This document shows, piece after piece, positions 1 to 9,102 of a stretch of DNA of 64,000 nucleotides. This DNA comes from Hyphococcus sp. Its GTDB lineage: Bacteria; Pseudomonadota; Alphaproteobacteria; Caulobacterales; Parvularculaceae. The translations under genes and the position numbers were made by a program. The stretch lies in assembly GCA_028289605.1 (NCBI GenBank), contig JANQON010000002.1:62001-126000 (forward strand). Direction: 5' to 3'. The notes under the pieces are model-generated. The model saw only the letters and a list, made by a program, of their open reading frames with translations, ran no database searches and was not told the DNA's origin. Position 1 is the first letter of the stretch. Each line of letters begins with the position of its first letter.

Positions 1-1096
1 CTATGGCGCCGTCAGCGCCAATATCGATCGCGCCGGATTGAAAACGCCCGGCTCCAGGATCGTCCTTGAAAAACCGATCGGCAAAGACCTCGCGTCCGCG
101 CGCGATATCAACGACGCCGTCGGATCAGTGTTTGAAGAAGAGGCAATCTTCCGGATCGATCACTATCTCGGCAAAGAGACGGTGCAGAACCTGACCGTCT
201 TGCGGTTTATGAATTCTCTGTTCGAACCGGTCTGGAACGCCAACGCGATCGACCATGTTGAGATTACGGTTGCTGAATCGATCGGCGCCGGCAATCGTGC
301 TGACTATTACGATACATCCGGCGCCTTGCGCGATATGGTGCAGAACCACATGCTGCAGCTGTTGTGTCTGGTTGCGATGGAGCCGCCTTTTGATCTGGAG
401 CCTGACACCGTCCGCGACGAGAAAATAAAGGTCCTTCGCGCGTTGCGTCCAATTACGGAGCAAAATGTTCGAAACGTTACAGTGCGCGGACAATATGGCG
501 AGGGCGCTGTTTCGGGCGAACCGGCGCCGGGCTATGCCGACGAGCTTGGTCGGGCAAGCGAGACGGAAACCTTTGTGGCGATCAAGGCCAGTATTGATAA
601 TTGGCGCTGGAAAGGAGCGCCGTTTTATCTGCGGACAGGAAAGCGCATGCGCGCGCGCTATTCCGAGATAATCATACAGTTTAAGGACATCGCTCATTCG
701 CTGGTCAAGACCGGCAAAGGAGGCTTGCCGCCGACGCGCATGGTGATCCGACTTCAGCCGGATGAGAGCGTCAAGCTGCTGCTGGTCACGAAAGATCCCG
801 GGCCTGGCGGAATGCGCCTTCGATATGTCCCGTTAAATCTTGCGTATGCAGAGCATTTTGAGGCGCGATATCCGGACGCCTATGAGCGCCTGTTGATGGC
901 GGTCGTGCGCGGCGACCTCGGCTTGTTTATGCGCCGTGACGAAGTGGAAGCGGCGTGGCGTTGGGTGGACGGCATTCTCGCCGCGTGGAAAGCCGACGAG
1001 ACCCCTGCCTATTCCTACCCCGCCGGTTCCGACGGCCCCGCGCAGTCCGCCATGCTTCTCGATCGCGACGGCCGCGAATGGTACGATGGGCAATAG
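1..1096 (+). CDS. zwf: Glucose-6-phosphate 1-dehydrogenase, 3' part
   Basis: The reading frame is already open at the first bases of the window, so the N-terminal part, including the NADP-binding Rossmann motif, lies upstream; about 364 residues are visible. The enzyme oxidises glucose 6-phosphate to 6-phosphogluconolactone and feeds the Entner-Doudoroff pathway. Seen: the family signature RIDHYLGKE (about 152-178), which holds the substrate-binding and catalytic His/Lys, preceded by VLEKPIGKD, and later YLRTGKRM in the C-terminal domain. It is the first gene of a run whose products catalyse successive steps (pgl, edd, eda). Its stop overlaps the start of the next gene by 11 bp, which points to co-transcription. 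The family assignment is secure. Confidence 0.96.
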   Translation, partial: YGAVSANIDRAGLKTPGSRIVLEKPIGKDLASARDINDAVGSVFEEEAIFRIDHYLGKETVQNLTVLRFMNSLFEPVWNANAIDHVEITVAESIGAGNRADYYDTSGALRDMVQNHMLQLLCLVAMEPPFDLEPDTVRDEKIKVLRALRPITEQNVRNVTVRGQYGEGAVSGEPAPGYADELGRASETETFVAIKASIDNWRWKGAPFYLRTGKRMRARYSEIIIQFKDIAHSLVKTGKGGLPPTRMVIRLQPDESVKLLLVTKDPGPGGMRLRYVPLNLAYAEHFEARYPDAYERLLMAVVRGDLGLFMRRDEVEAAWRWVDGILAAWKADETPAYSYPAGSDGPAQSAMLLDRDGREWYDGQ

Positions 1097-1937
1097 CGCG
1101 CGTCTGGCCTACGGATTCTGGCGCTTCTCGCGGGAAGACCACGACGCCGCCGTCGTCGCCATGGAAGCGGCGCGCGACGTCGGCATAGACCATTTCGACA
1201 CGGCCGATTGCTACGGAACGGACGAATTCGGCGACGCTGAGCGCCTGTTGGGTGAAATCCGCCGCGATGCGCCGTCGCTTTTTGACGGCGCTGCGCTGGC
1301 CACCAAGGCCGGCGTCGAATTCGGAACGCCGTATCGAACCTCGAAAGCGTATCTGGCGGAGGCGCTCGACGCATCTCTGCAGCGGTTGGGGGTTGAACAG
1401 GTGGATCTCTTTTATATTCACCGGCCGGATGTGCTGGCCCATCCGCAGGAAGTAGCCGAAGCGCTGGACGGGCTCATTGCGGCCGGCAAGACGGCGGCGG
1501 TCGGCGTCTCCAACCATTCACCGGCGCAGGTTGATGCGCTGCGGGCCTATCTCAAAGCGCCGCTGCGCGCTCATCAGGTTGAATTCTCCGCACTCTGCGT
1601 GGAGCCGGTATTCGACGGGGTGTTTGATCAGGCCATGGCCCTCCGCGTGCCGGTTTATGCATGGTCGCCCCTCGGGGGCGGCGCGCTGGCGACGGGAGAA
1701 GGAACCGCCGCGTCCCGGGTCCGCCCCGCGTTACAGACAGTCGCCGAGAACCACGGCGTCAGCCTGACCGCAGCTGCTTTCGCCTTTGTCATGGCGCACC
1801 CGTCCGCGCCGAGTCCCATTTTGGGTACGAAGAACCCTGACCGCGTTCGGGAGGCGGCGACGGCGCTGGGCGTTCGCATGGAGCGAAAGGAGTGGTACGA
1901 CGTGCTTCAAGCCGCGCTTGGAGAAAAGCTTCCGTGA
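1086..1937 (+). CDS. Aldo/keto reductase inserted in the Entner-Doudoroff operon
   Basis: This 283-residue protein belongs to the aldo/keto reductase superfamily (NADPH-linked, TIM barrel, cytoplasmic). The catalytic tetrad is visible: D38 and Y43 in FDTADCYG, K74 in ATKAG, and H112 in YIHRPD. The start was placed at ATG 1086, because the frame upstream is only the shadow of zwf and this start overlaps the zwf stop by 11 bp. It ends in a GTGA overlap with pgl. Its position between zwf and pgl suggests work on a sugar or aldehyde linked to glucose catabolism, for example an aldose dehydrogenase or aldehyde detoxification. The substrate cannot be deduced from sequence. Confidence 0.9.
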   Translation: MGNSARLAYGFWRFSREDHDAAVVAMEAARDVGIDHFDTADCYGTDEFGDAERLLGEIRRDAPSLFDGAALATKAGVEFGTPYRTSKAYLAEALDASLQRLGVEQVDLFYIHRPDVLAHPQEVAEALDGLIAAGKTAAVGVSNHSPAQVDALRAYLKAPLRAHQVEFSALCVEPVFDGVFDQAMALRVPVYAWSPLGGGALATGEGTAASRVRPALQTVAENHGVSLTAAAFAFVMAHPSAPSPILGTKNPDRVREAATALGVRMERKEWYDVLQAALGEKLP

Positions 1938-2653
1938 CCGTTCCGCAACGCAAACCCTCCATCATGTCTTTCGACAGTCGCGACGCCATGGCGGCGCATA
2001 TCGCCGACATGATAGAGGCGCGTCTGACGCTGGCCTTCTGCGAACGCGGGCAGGGCCGCCTCGCCCTTTCCGGGGGCTCCACGCCGGCTGGGCTTTATCA
2101 GGCGCTGTCCATGAGAGATCTCGACTGGGCGTCCGTCAGCGCGACGCTGGTTGACGAGCGGTGGGTGGCGCCCGGCGAGGAGGGCTCCAACGAGACGTTC
2201 ATCAAAAAGACGCTCCAACAGAATCGCGCCGCGACGGCGAGCGTTACCGGCCTCTGGCGTGATGCGCCAAGCCCAGCGGACGCGGAAGAAGACGTCAACG
2301 CCGCCCTGAATGAAGACGTCGGCCCTTACGACGCGGTTGTTCTCGGCATGGGCAATGACGGCCACACAGCGTCGTGGTTTCCGCATGCTGACGGTCTGGA
2401 AGCGGCGCTGCGCTCGGCGAAGCGCGCCTGCGCCGTCAAGGCGAAGGCGAGCGAAGTCACCGGCGACCACCTGCATCGCATGACGTTGACGCTGTCAGCT
2501 ATGGCGGAGGCGAAGTTTATCTGTCTCTTGCTCTCAGGCGATGAAAAACGCCAAACCTTTGAAACGGCGCTGAAGCGCGGAAAAGCGGAAGACATGCCCG
2601 TGCGCGCGATCCTGAAGCGCCGGCCGGACATATGGGTCGCCTGGGCGCCCTGA
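1934..2653 (+). CDS. pgl: 6-phosphogluconolactonase
   Basis: This 239-residue enzyme hydrolyses 6-phosphogluconolactone to 6-phosphogluconate, the step between zwf and edd. Seen: the phosphate-binding ALSGGSTP motif at about residues 44-51 and VDERWV a little further on, both typical of the Pgl/NagB-like family. I chose GTG 1934 because it overlaps the upstream TGA as GTGA and has GGAG (1920-1923) ten bases upstream; ATG 1964 is an alternative that would shorten the protein by ten residues. Length and context fit the short DevB/SOL-type Pgl rather than the YbhE-type. Confidence 0.93.
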   Translation: MTVPQRKPSIMSFDSRDAMAAHIADMIEARLTLAFCERGQGRLALSGGSTPAGLYQALSMRDLDWASVSATLVDERWVAPGEEGSNETFIKKTLQQNRAATASVTGLWRDAPSPADAEEDVNAALNEDVGPYDAVVLGMGNDGHTASWFPHADGLEAALRSAKRACAVKAKASEVTGDHLHRMTLTLSAMAEAKFICLLLSGDEKRQTFETALKRGKAEDMPVRAILKRRPDIWVAWAP

Positions 2654-2665
2654 AGGAGAAACAAC

Positions 2666-4501
2666 GTGGCGATGCTGAATGATACGCTGAAACGGGTGAC
2701 CGACCGTATTGCTGAGCGCAGCGCCGAAACGCGCAACGCGTATCTGCAGCAAATGCGTGCGGCTGTGTCCGAGGGCCCGCATCGGTCGTCTGTGTCCTGC
2801 GGTAATCTTGCTCATGCGGCGGCGGCGTGTTCTGCTGGCGACAAGAAAGCGCTGGCGAAGGGCGACGGGCCCAACATTGGGATCGTCACGGCCTATAACG
2901 ACATGCTGTCCGCCCACCAACCTTTGGGCGCCTATCCGGAAATCATCAAGAACACCCTGAGCAATGAAGGCGCGACGGCGCAGATCGCCGGCGGCGTTCC
3001 GGCCATGTGCGACGGCGTCACCCAAGGCCAGCCCGGCATGGACCTGTCGCTATTCTCGAGAGACGTCATCGCCATGGCGACGGCCGTCTCGTTGTCGCAT
3101 AACGTTTTTGACGGCGCGTTGATGCTCGGCGTCTGCGACAAGATCGTTCCGGGTCTGTTTATCGGCGCAGCGCGCTTCGGCCATCTGCCGATCATGTTCC
3201 TGCCGGCGGGACCGATGGGATCAGGGCTGTCCAACGACGAAAAGGCGCGCGTGCGCCAGCTCTATGCGGAGGGCAAAGTCGGCAAGGATGAACTGTTGCG
3301 CGCTGAAAGCGAAAGCTATCATTCTCCTGGCACTTGCACGTTTTACGGAACGGCGAATTCCAACCAGATGATGATGGAGGCCATGGGTCTTCACCTGCCG
3401 GGTTCGGCGTTCGTCAATCCCGGCACGCCCTTGCGTCACGCGATTGTTGAAGAAACCGCCAGACGGGTCGCGGCGACGACGGCGCTGGGCGATGAATACA
3501 TACCGTTCTGCGATGTGATCGATGAACGCGCTGTCGTGAACGCCATTGTCGGCCTGCATGCGACCGGCGGGTCGACCAACCACCTCATTCACCTTGTCGC
3601 CATGGCGCGGGCGGCAGGCGTTCTCATCAATTGGGACGACTTTAGCGAGTTGTCCGCTGTGACGCCGCTCTTGGCGCGGATCTATCCCAATGGTTCCGCT
3701 GACGTAAATCACTTCCACGCCGCCGGCGGTCTCGCCTTTGTCATCCGTGAGCTGATTGACGCCGGCGTCATGCATGGCGACGTCACGACGGCGATGGGCG
3801 AGGGGCTGGGCGCTTACGCGACGTCGCCCTATCTCGACGGTGAAACACTGGCCTGGCGGGCGGCGCCCGCTGAAAGCGGCAACGAAGACATTCTGCGGCC
3901 GGCGAGCGATCCGGTTTCCGAGACCGGCGGTCTGCAGTTGCTGAAGGGAAATGTCGGGCGCGCCGTTATCAAAGTGTCCGCCGTCAAGCCCGAGCGGCGT
4001 GTCGTGGAGGCGCCGGCGATTGTGTTTTCATCGCAGGCGGAACTCATGGACCGGTTCAAGGCCGGGGCGTTGAACAAGGATTTTGTCGCCGTCGTGCCGT
4101 TTCAGGGCCCCAAGGCGAACGGCATGCCCGAACTTCACAAATTGACGCCGCCTCTTGGGGTGCTGCAGGACAAAGGCTTCAAGGTTGCGCTGGTGACCGA
4201 CGGACGCATGTCCGGCGCGTCGGGCAAAGTGCCCGCGGCGATTCATGTGACTCCGGAAGCGCTGGACGGCGGCGCAATCGGGAAAGTCCAGGACGGCGAT
4301 ATCGTTCGTCTTGATGCGGAAGAAGGAACATTGGAAGTCGTCGGCGTAGCGGATCTCGAGACACGCGAAACGCCGTCCCGCGACCTTGCGGGCGACCGCT
4401 GGGAGACGGGCCGCGAGCTGTTTGCGGGCATGCGGTCATTAGTTGGCGGCGCCGAAGACGGCGCCATGACCTTCGACCTTGAGGAACGGGGCCATGGCTG
4501 A
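2666..4501 (+). CDS. edd: Phosphogluconate dehydratase
   Basis: This 611-residue IlvD/Edd-family dehydratase converts 6-phosphogluconate to 2-keto-3-deoxy-6-phosphogluconate (KDPG) and carries an iron-sulfur cluster. Seen: C157 in VCDKI and C224 in [13 protein letters not shown], which correspond to the cluster-ligand cysteines of the family, and [12 protein letters not shown] at about 115-126. The GTG start at 2666 has a strong AAGGAG (2653-2658) seven bases upstream, overlapping the pgl stop. The gene is full length for Edd. It overlaps glk by eight bases. Confidence 0.97.
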   Translation: MAMLNDTLKRVTDRIAERSAETRNAYLQQMRAAVSEGPHRSSVSCGNLAHAAAACSAGDKKALAKGDGPNIGIVTAYNDMLSAHQPLGAYPEIIKNTLSNEGATAQIAGGVPAMCDGVTQGQPGMDLSLFSRDVIAMATAVSLSHNVFDGALMLGVCDKIVPGLFIGAARFGHLPIMFLPAGPMGSGLSNDEKARVRQLYAEGKVGKDELLRAESESYHSPGTCTFYGTANSNQMMMEAMGLHLPGSAFVNPGTPLRHAIVEETARRVAATTALGDEYIPFCDVIDERAVVNAIVGLHATGGSTNHLIHLVAMARAAGVLINWDDFSELSAVTPLLARIYPNGSADVNHFHAAGGLAFVIRELIDAGVMHGDVTTAMGEGLGAYATSPYLDGETLAWRAAPAESGNEDILRPASDPVSETGGLQLLKGNVGRAVIKVSAVKPERRVVEAPAIVFSSQAELMDRFKAGALNKDFVAVVPFQGPKANGMPELHKLTPPLGVLQDKGFKVALVTDGRMSGASGKVPAAIHVTPEALDGGAIGKVQDGDIVRLDAEEGTLEVVGVADLETRETPSRDLAGDRWETGRELFAGMRSLVGGAEDGAMTFDLEERGHG

Positions 4502-5450
4502 CCTCTCTCTCGTTGCCGATATCGGCGGCACCAACGCCCGCTTCGCCCTCGCCGAGCATGACGGCGGTATTAAGGTTCGTGACGCCCAGAATTTCCGCGC
4601 GGTGGATTTTGAGACCATCCGCGATGCGGCCGACGCCTTTCTGGAATCTGTCGCGGTGCGCCCGAAGCGGGCCTGTTTCGCGGTCGCTGGGCCGGTCGAG
4701 CGGGAAGAAATTGTTTTCACCAATTCTCCCTGGCGGTTTCGTCCGGCGGAGGTCGAGGAAGCCTTGGGCGTTGAGGCTTTTCGCGTGGTCAACGATTTCT
4801 ATGCGCTCGCCGCGGGCGTCGACTTTTTGCCGGATGACGCGTTTGTCGCCGTAAAGCCCGGCGAAGCCGACAGAACGGCGCCCGTCCTTGTCATCGGGCC
4901 CGGCACCGGTCTCGGACAAGCCTTGATCGTGCCCGTTGCGGGCGGAGGGCGCGTCATCGTGCCGACCGAGGGCGGGCATGTGACGTTCGCGCCGCGCGAC
5001 GACGTTGAGATGGCGGTGATGCAGTTTATTGCACGCGAACATCCAAGGGTTTCGGTCGAGCGCCTGTTGTCCGGCCGCGGTCTCGTCAATATTCACCGCG
5101 CCCTTTGCGCCATCGAAGGCGAACAGCGCGTGTCGCTTCAGGCCAACGAGATCACCAAGGCGGCGACCGAGGGAACGTATCCGATCGCCGTCAAAGCGGT
5201 GGACATGTTTTGCGGCGTTCTCGGCCGCGTCGCCGGCGATGCGGTCCTCGGGGCCGGCGCCCGGGGCGGCGTCGTTCTCGGCGGCGGTATTTTGCCGAAG
5301 ATTCGAGACGTCTTTTTGGGCAGCGACTTTGTCGAGAAGTTCCTCAACAAAGGGCGCATGGAAAGCTATGTGGCGCCGGTGCCGGTGAAGCTCATCGTGG
5401 CGGACGGCGCCGCTCTTTACGGCGCGGCCGCGTCCCTGGAGGAATCATGA
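4494..5450 (+). CDS. glk: Glucokinase
   Basis: This 318-residue ROK-independent bacterial glucokinase phosphorylates glucose with ATP and supplies the Entner-Doudoroff pathway. Seen: the ATP phosphate-binding [11 protein letters not shown] at residues 9-19, VNDFYALA, and GPGTGLGQA, all characteristic of the Glk family. The start was set at ATG 4494, preceded by GAGG near 4483 and overlapping the edd stop; an upstream TTG would only add five residues. It overlaps eda by four bases (ATGA), so edd, glk and eda are probably translationally coupled. Confidence 0.95.
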   Translation: MADLSLVADIGGTNARFALAEHDGGIKVRDAQNFRAVDFETIRDAADAFLESVAVRPKRACFAVAGPVEREEIVFTNSPWRFRPAEVEEALGVEAFRVVNDFYALAAGVDFLPDDAFVAVKPGEADRTAPVLVIGPGTGLGQALIVPVAGGGRVIVPTEGGHVTFAPRDDVEMAVMQFIAREHPRVSVERLLSGRGLVNIHRALCAIEGEQRVSLQANEITKAATEGTYPIAVKAVDMFCGVLGRVAGDAVLGAGARGGVVLGGGILPKIRDVFLGSDFVEKFLNKGRMESYVAPVPVKLIVADGAALYGAAASLEES

Positions 5451-6070
5451 AGATCGACGCAATCCTGGACGCCGCCAGCGTTATTCCCGTGTTGGAAGTC
5501 GCCGCCCTCGACGCGGCGGCGCCGTTGGCGGAAGCGCTGGCGTCCGGCGGCCTAAGAGTCATCGAATTGACCATGCGAACGGATTGCGCGCTGGAGGCCG
5601 TTGGCGTCATGAAAGAAGCGGCGCCCAGCCTCATCGTCGGCATGGGCACCGTTCGAACGCCCGATGACGTGCGCCAGTCCGTGGAAGCGGGCGCCGAATT
5701 TCTCGTCAGTCCCGGCGCCGGGCCCGTCTTGCTTGACGCGATGGCTGCGTCAGGAGCGCCCTCCTTGCCCGGGGTTGCAACCGCTTCGGAAGCGATGACC
5801 GTTTGCGACGCGGGCCTAAAGGCCATGAAATTTTTTCCGGCCGAACCGGCGGGCGGGATCGCGTATCTCAAGTCCTTGCACGGTCCGTTGCCCGACATCG
5901 TTTTTTGTCCCACCGGCGGCATCAGCGCGGAGCGCGCGCCGGACTATCTGGCGCTGCCCAATGTCGCCTGCGTCGGCGGATCATGGATCGCGACCAAAAA
6001 ACTGATCGCCGACGGCGACTGGGACGCGATCGCCGCCAACGCCAAGCGCGCCGCGAGCCTGAAAGCCTAG
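5447..6070 (+). CDS. eda: KDPG aldolase (2-dehydro-3-deoxyphosphogluconate aldolase)
   Basis: This 207-residue class I aldolase splits KDPG into pyruvate and glyceraldehyde 3-phosphate, closing the Entner-Doudoroff pathway. Seen: the active-site Glu/Arg in VIELTMRT (E40, R44) and the Schiff-base lysine K128 in MKFFPAE, both conserved in the family. ATG 5447 forms an ATGA overlap with the glk stop and has GGAGG just upstream; a longer open frame upstream is only the shadow of glk. It is the last gene of the operon. Its TAG shares the palindrome CTAG with the stop of the convergent ubiX. Confidence 0.96.
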   Translation: MKIDAILDAASVIPVLEVAALDAAAPLAEALASGGLRVIELTMRTDCALEAVGVMKEAAPSLIVGMGTVRTPDDVRQSVEAGAEFLVSPGAGPVLLDAMAASGAPSLPGVATASEAMTVCDAGLKAMKFFPAEPAGGIAYLKSLHGPLPDIVFCPTGGISAERAPDYLALPNVACVGGSWIATKKLIADGDWDAIAANAKRAASLKA

Positions 6071-6654
6071 TCAGTGACTTTGCCGGCGGAGGCCGCGCCG
6101 CGCCAGCGCTTGACGAAATCGCTGTCGATGTCGAGCAGGTCCAGGACGCGCCCGACGGTGTGATCAACAATGTCGTCGACGCTTGCGGGCTTGGAATACA
6201 TCGCCGGCATGGGCGGCGCGACAATCGCGCCCAGCTGCGCCGCCTTCAAAAATAACTCGCAGTGACCAGCGTGCAGCGGCGTCTCTCTTGGCATGAGGAT
6301 GAGACGGCGACGGTCCTTGAGGCAGACGTCGGCAGCCCGGACAATCAGGTTGTCCGCATAAGCGTTGGCGATAGCGGAAAGCGTTTTCATTGAGCAGGCG
6401 GCGACGATCATGCCGTCGGTTTTGAAGGACCCTGAGGCAATGGAAGCGGCGATGTCGGTGTTCTTGTAGTGAACATCCGCCAGCGCGGCGACGTCCGCCG
6501 GCTTCCATTCGGTTTCTAGGCCGAGATTCATGATCGCCGTCTGGCTCATTACCAGATGGGTTTCGACGCCCACGGCGCTGCGCAGTTTTTCGAGGATCCG
6601 CACCCCGTAAATCGCGCCGGACGCGCCGCTGATGCCGACAATAATTTTTTTCAT
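6067..6654 (-). CDS. ubiX: Flavin prenyltransferase UbiX
   Basis: This 195-residue UbiX/Pad1-type flavoprotein attaches a dimethylallyl group to FMN to make prenylated FMN, the cofactor of UbiD-type decarboxylases in ubiquinone synthesis. Seen: the N-terminal FMN-binding GISGASGAIYG at residues 8-18, the CSMK segment near the middle, and LMPRETPL at about 122-129, all hallmarks of the family. It is read toward eda and the two stops overlap. No ubiD is visible in the window. Confidence 0.94.
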   Translation of the reverse strand: MKKIIVGISGASGAIYGVRILEKLRSAVGVETHLVMSQTAIMNLGLETEWKPADVAALADVHYKNTDIAASIASGSFKTDGMIVAACSMKTLSAIANAYADNLIVRAADVCLKDRRRLILMPRETPLHAGHCELFLKAAQLGAIVAPPMPAMYSKPASVDDIVDHTVGRVLDLLDIDSDFVKRWRGAASAGKVTD

Positions 6655-6845
6655 TAAATTTTATGCTCGCGCTCTGGTTTGGCCGTATTATAGCGCTCGC
6701 GGACCCGCCTGTCGCTGCGGCCCGTTCGCCGGGGCGGGCCCGCCCCGCAACTGCTTTTTGTATTTTGGCCCGCGACCCATCAGTGGTCTAAAAGGCCCTT
6801 AAAGGGCCGGAGCCGCGCCGGTTTCGGCAGCCAGGAGGAACGTCC
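6655..6845. promoter_or_regulatory. Divergent intergenic region between ubiX and the thiolase gene
   Basis: These 191 bases separate divergently read genes and must carry at least one promoter. A near-perfect inverted repeat, GGCCCTT-A-AAGGGCC, lies at 6794-6808, just upstream of the thiolase ribosome-binding site (AGGAGG near 6833). It could be an operator or a short hairpin in the 5' leader. No clear sigma-70 boxes were recognised. Confidence 0.35.
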
Positions 6846-8042
6846 ATGAGAGAAGCCGTCATCGTATCCACCGCCAGAACGCCGATTGGCAAGGCCTATC
6901 GCGGCGCCTTTAACGCCACGACGGCCCAGGCCCTGGGCGCCCACGCCGTCAAGCACGCCGCGGAGCGCGCCAAGGTTGACTTTGAGGAGATCGAAGACGT
7001 GGTGATGGGCTGCGCGCTGCAGCAGGGCACGGCGTTCCAGAATGTCGCCCGGCAATCCGCGTTGCGCGCCGGCTTTCCTATCGGCGTTTCCGGCATGTCC
7101 CTCGACCGGCAATGCGCTTCCGGCATGATGGCGATCGCGACGGCGGCGAAACAGGTGATCGTCGATAATATGACGGTCGCCATAGGCGGCGGACTGGATT
7201 CAATCTCGACCAACCAGACGAACGACATGTTCGTCAGGCCGGATCCCTGGCTGCTCCAGAATCTGCCGGAAACCTATATGCAGATGATCGAGACCGCTGA
7301 GATTGTCGCGGATCGGTACGACATCTCCAGAGAGGCGCAGGACGCTTACGCGCTGCAGTCGCAACAGCGCACCCATGAAGCGCAACAAGCCGGCAAGTTC
7401 GATGACGAAATTGTCCCGCTCCCGTCGACGATGAAGTTCCTGAACAAAGAGACCGGCGAGACGTCCGACGTCGAGACAAATCTCGAAAAAGACGAAGGCA
7501 ACCGTCCGGAAACAACCCTTGAGGGACTGTCCGGGCTGAAACCAGTCTTCAAGGGCGGTCAAAAAGTGCAGGAAGGAAAGAACATCACCGCCGGCAATGC
7601 CTCGCAACTTTCAGACGGGGCCAGCGCCGCGGTAGTGATGGAAGCCAAGGAAGCGGAAAAACGAGGGCTGACCCCGCTCGGCGTCTATCGCGGCATGGCG
7701 GTCGCGGGCACGCATCCTGACGAAATGGGCATCGGCCCCGTCTATGCGGTGCCGCGGCTTCTCGAAAAGACCGGCCTGAAGATGGACGACATTGGTCTTT
7801 GGGAGTTGAACGAGGCGTTCGCGGTTCAGGTGATCTATTGCCGCGACAAGCTGGGCATTCCCAACGAAAACCTCAACGTCAACGGCGGGGCGATTTCCAT
7901 CGGCCATCCCTACGGCATGTCGGGCGCGCGTATGGTCGGCCACGCGCTGATCGAGGGCAAACGCCGCGGCGTGAAATACGTGGTCTGCACCATGTGCGTC
8001 GGCGGCGGCATGGGTGCTGCCGGATTGTTTGAGGTGGCGTGA
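6846..8042 (+). CDS. Acetyl-CoA acyltransferase (thiolase)
   Basis: This 398-residue thiolase of the FadA/AtoB superfamily cleaves 3-ketoacyl-CoA with CoA, or condenses acetyl-CoA in reverse. Seen: the acyl-accepting C90 in DRQCASGM, H354 in [10 protein letters not shown], and the second catalytic C384 in [10 protein letters not shown], so the catalytic set is complete. ATG 6846 follows AGGAGGAACGTCC, a strong ribosome-binding site. Downstream are an SDR and two acyl-CoA dehydrogenases, so the role is more likely degradative beta-oxidation of some acyl, steroid side-chain or terpenoid CoA ester than polyhydroxybutyrate synthesis. The chain length it prefers is unknown. Confidence 0.93.
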   Translation: MREAVIVSTARTPIGKAYRGAFNATTAQALGAHAVKHAAERAKVDFEEIEDVVMGCALQQGTAFQNVARQSALRAGFPIGVSGMSLDRQCASGMMAIATAAKQVIVDNMTVAIGGGLDSISTNQTNDMFVRPDPWLLQNLPETYMQMIETAEIVADRYDISREAQDAYALQSQQRTHEAQQAGKFDDEIVPLPSTMKFLNKETGETSDVETNLEKDEGNRPETTLEGLSGLKPVFKGGQKVQEGKNITAGNASQLSDGASAAVVMEAKEAEKRGLTPLGVYRGMAVAGTHPDEMGIGPVYAVPRLLEKTGLKMDDIGLWELNEAFAVQVIYCRDKLGIPNENLNVNGGAISIGHPYGMSGARMVGHALIEGKRRGVKYVVCTMCVGGGMGAAGLFEVA

Positions 8043-8048
8043 CCTTCA

Positions 8049-8165
8049 CGTCATCCCGTGCGCAATGCGATGCGCAGCATCGCTTTGCAGACACGGGATC
8101 GGATGAGACAGGTCCCGGATCAGCATTGCATCATCATAGATGCTGCAATGCATCCGGGATGACGG
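8049..8165. repeat. Tandem palindromic element (two hairpins)
   Basis: The gap between the thiolase and SDR genes is filled by two nested hairpins. The first pairs ATCCCGTG (8053-8060) with CACGGGAT (8092-8099) and contains an inner GCGATG/CATCGC stem. The second pairs CCCGGAT plus GCATTGCA (8114-8130) with TGCAATGC plus ATCCGGG (8144-8158). The outer edges, GTCATCCC and GGGATGAC, are also complementary. This looks like the dispersed GTCATCCC-type palindromic repeats found between genes in alphaproteobacteria. It may stabilise or terminate the thiolase message. Confidence 0.7.
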
Positions 8166-8193
8166 ATAGAGTAAAGCAGGGAATTAGCTGGAA

Positions 8194-9102
8194 ATGACCA
8201 ACATTGATTTCAAAGACCGCGTCGCCATCGTCACCGGTTCCGGCGGCGGTCTGGGCCGCGCCCATGTGCTGGAGCTCGCCAAACGCGGCGCCAAAGTCGT
8301 CGTCAACGATCTTGGCGGCGCACGGGACGGCACCGGCGGCTCGGCGTCCGCGGCGCAGGAAGTCGCCGATCATATCAACGCTTCGGGCGGCGAGGCGATC
8401 GCCGACAGCGCCAACGTCACCAAGGACGATGAGGTCAAGGCGATGGTCGGCGCGGCTATGGACAAGTGGGGCCGGGTCGACATTCTGATCAACAACGCCG
8501 GCATTCTTCGCGACAAGACATTCCACAAGATGGAGATGGACGACTTCCGCACGGTTATCGATGTTCACCTTATCGGCTCGGCGCTGTGCACGCACACGGT
8601 GTGGCCGATTATGCGCGAGCAGGCCTACGGCCGCGTGCTGTTTACGTCATCCCCGTCGGGGCTTCACGGCATTTTCGGTCAGGCGAACTACGGGGCCGCC
8701 AAAGCCGGCATGATCGGCATGATGAATGCGCTGCATCTGGAGGGCGGCAAATACGACATCCGCACCAATCTCGTCTCACCGTCAGCGAAAACCCGCATGA
8801 CAGAGGATCTCGGATTTCCGGAAGATTTGCTGAACATGTTGACGCCCGAGGCGATCACCGCGGCCGCGCTGTTCCTCGTGTCCGAGGACGCGCCGTCGCG
8901 GCAGATCATTTCCTGCGCCGGCGGCGGCTACGCGGCGGCCCATATCATTGAGACGGGCGGGGTATTCCTGCCGCCGGACAAGCAATCCCCGGAAGAGATC
9001 GCCGACAATTGGGAAGCGATTTCGGCGCGCGATGAAATCAACTTCTATGAAAATTCGTCCGGCCCCATGCAGAACTTCATGAAGAAAGCGCAAGGGCAGT
9101 AA
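8194..9102 (+). CDS. SDR family oxidoreductase, HSD17B4/MFE-2-like
   Basis: This 302-residue short-chain dehydrogenase has the cofactor loop TGSGGGLGRAH at about residues 14-24, NNAG in the middle, and the catalytic Y166-x3-K170 in YGAAKAG with an upstream Ser in FTSS. The N-terminal pattern VVVNDLGG resembles the (3R)-hydroxyacyl-CoA dehydrogenase domain of multifunctional enzyme type 2, which suggests it oxidises 3-hydroxyacyl-CoA in beta-oxidation. Its neighbours (thiolase, acyl-CoA dehydrogenases) agree. The stop TAA shares one base with the start of the next gene, so the two are co-transcribed. Confidence 0.88.
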   Translation: MTNIDFKDRVAIVTGSGGGLGRAHVLELAKRGAKVVVNDLGGARDGTGGSASAAQEVADHINASGGEAIADSANVTKDDEVKAMVGAAMDKWGRVDILINNAGILRDKTFHKMEMDDFRTVIDVHLIGSALCTHTVWPIMREQAYGRVLFTSSPSGLHGIFGQANYGAAKAGMIGMMNALHLEGGKYDIRTNLVSPSAKTRMTEDLGFPEDLLNMLTPEAITAAALFLVSEDAPSRQIISCAGGGYAAAHIIETGGVFLPPDKQSPEEIADNWEAISARDEINFYENSSGPMQNFMKKAQGQ

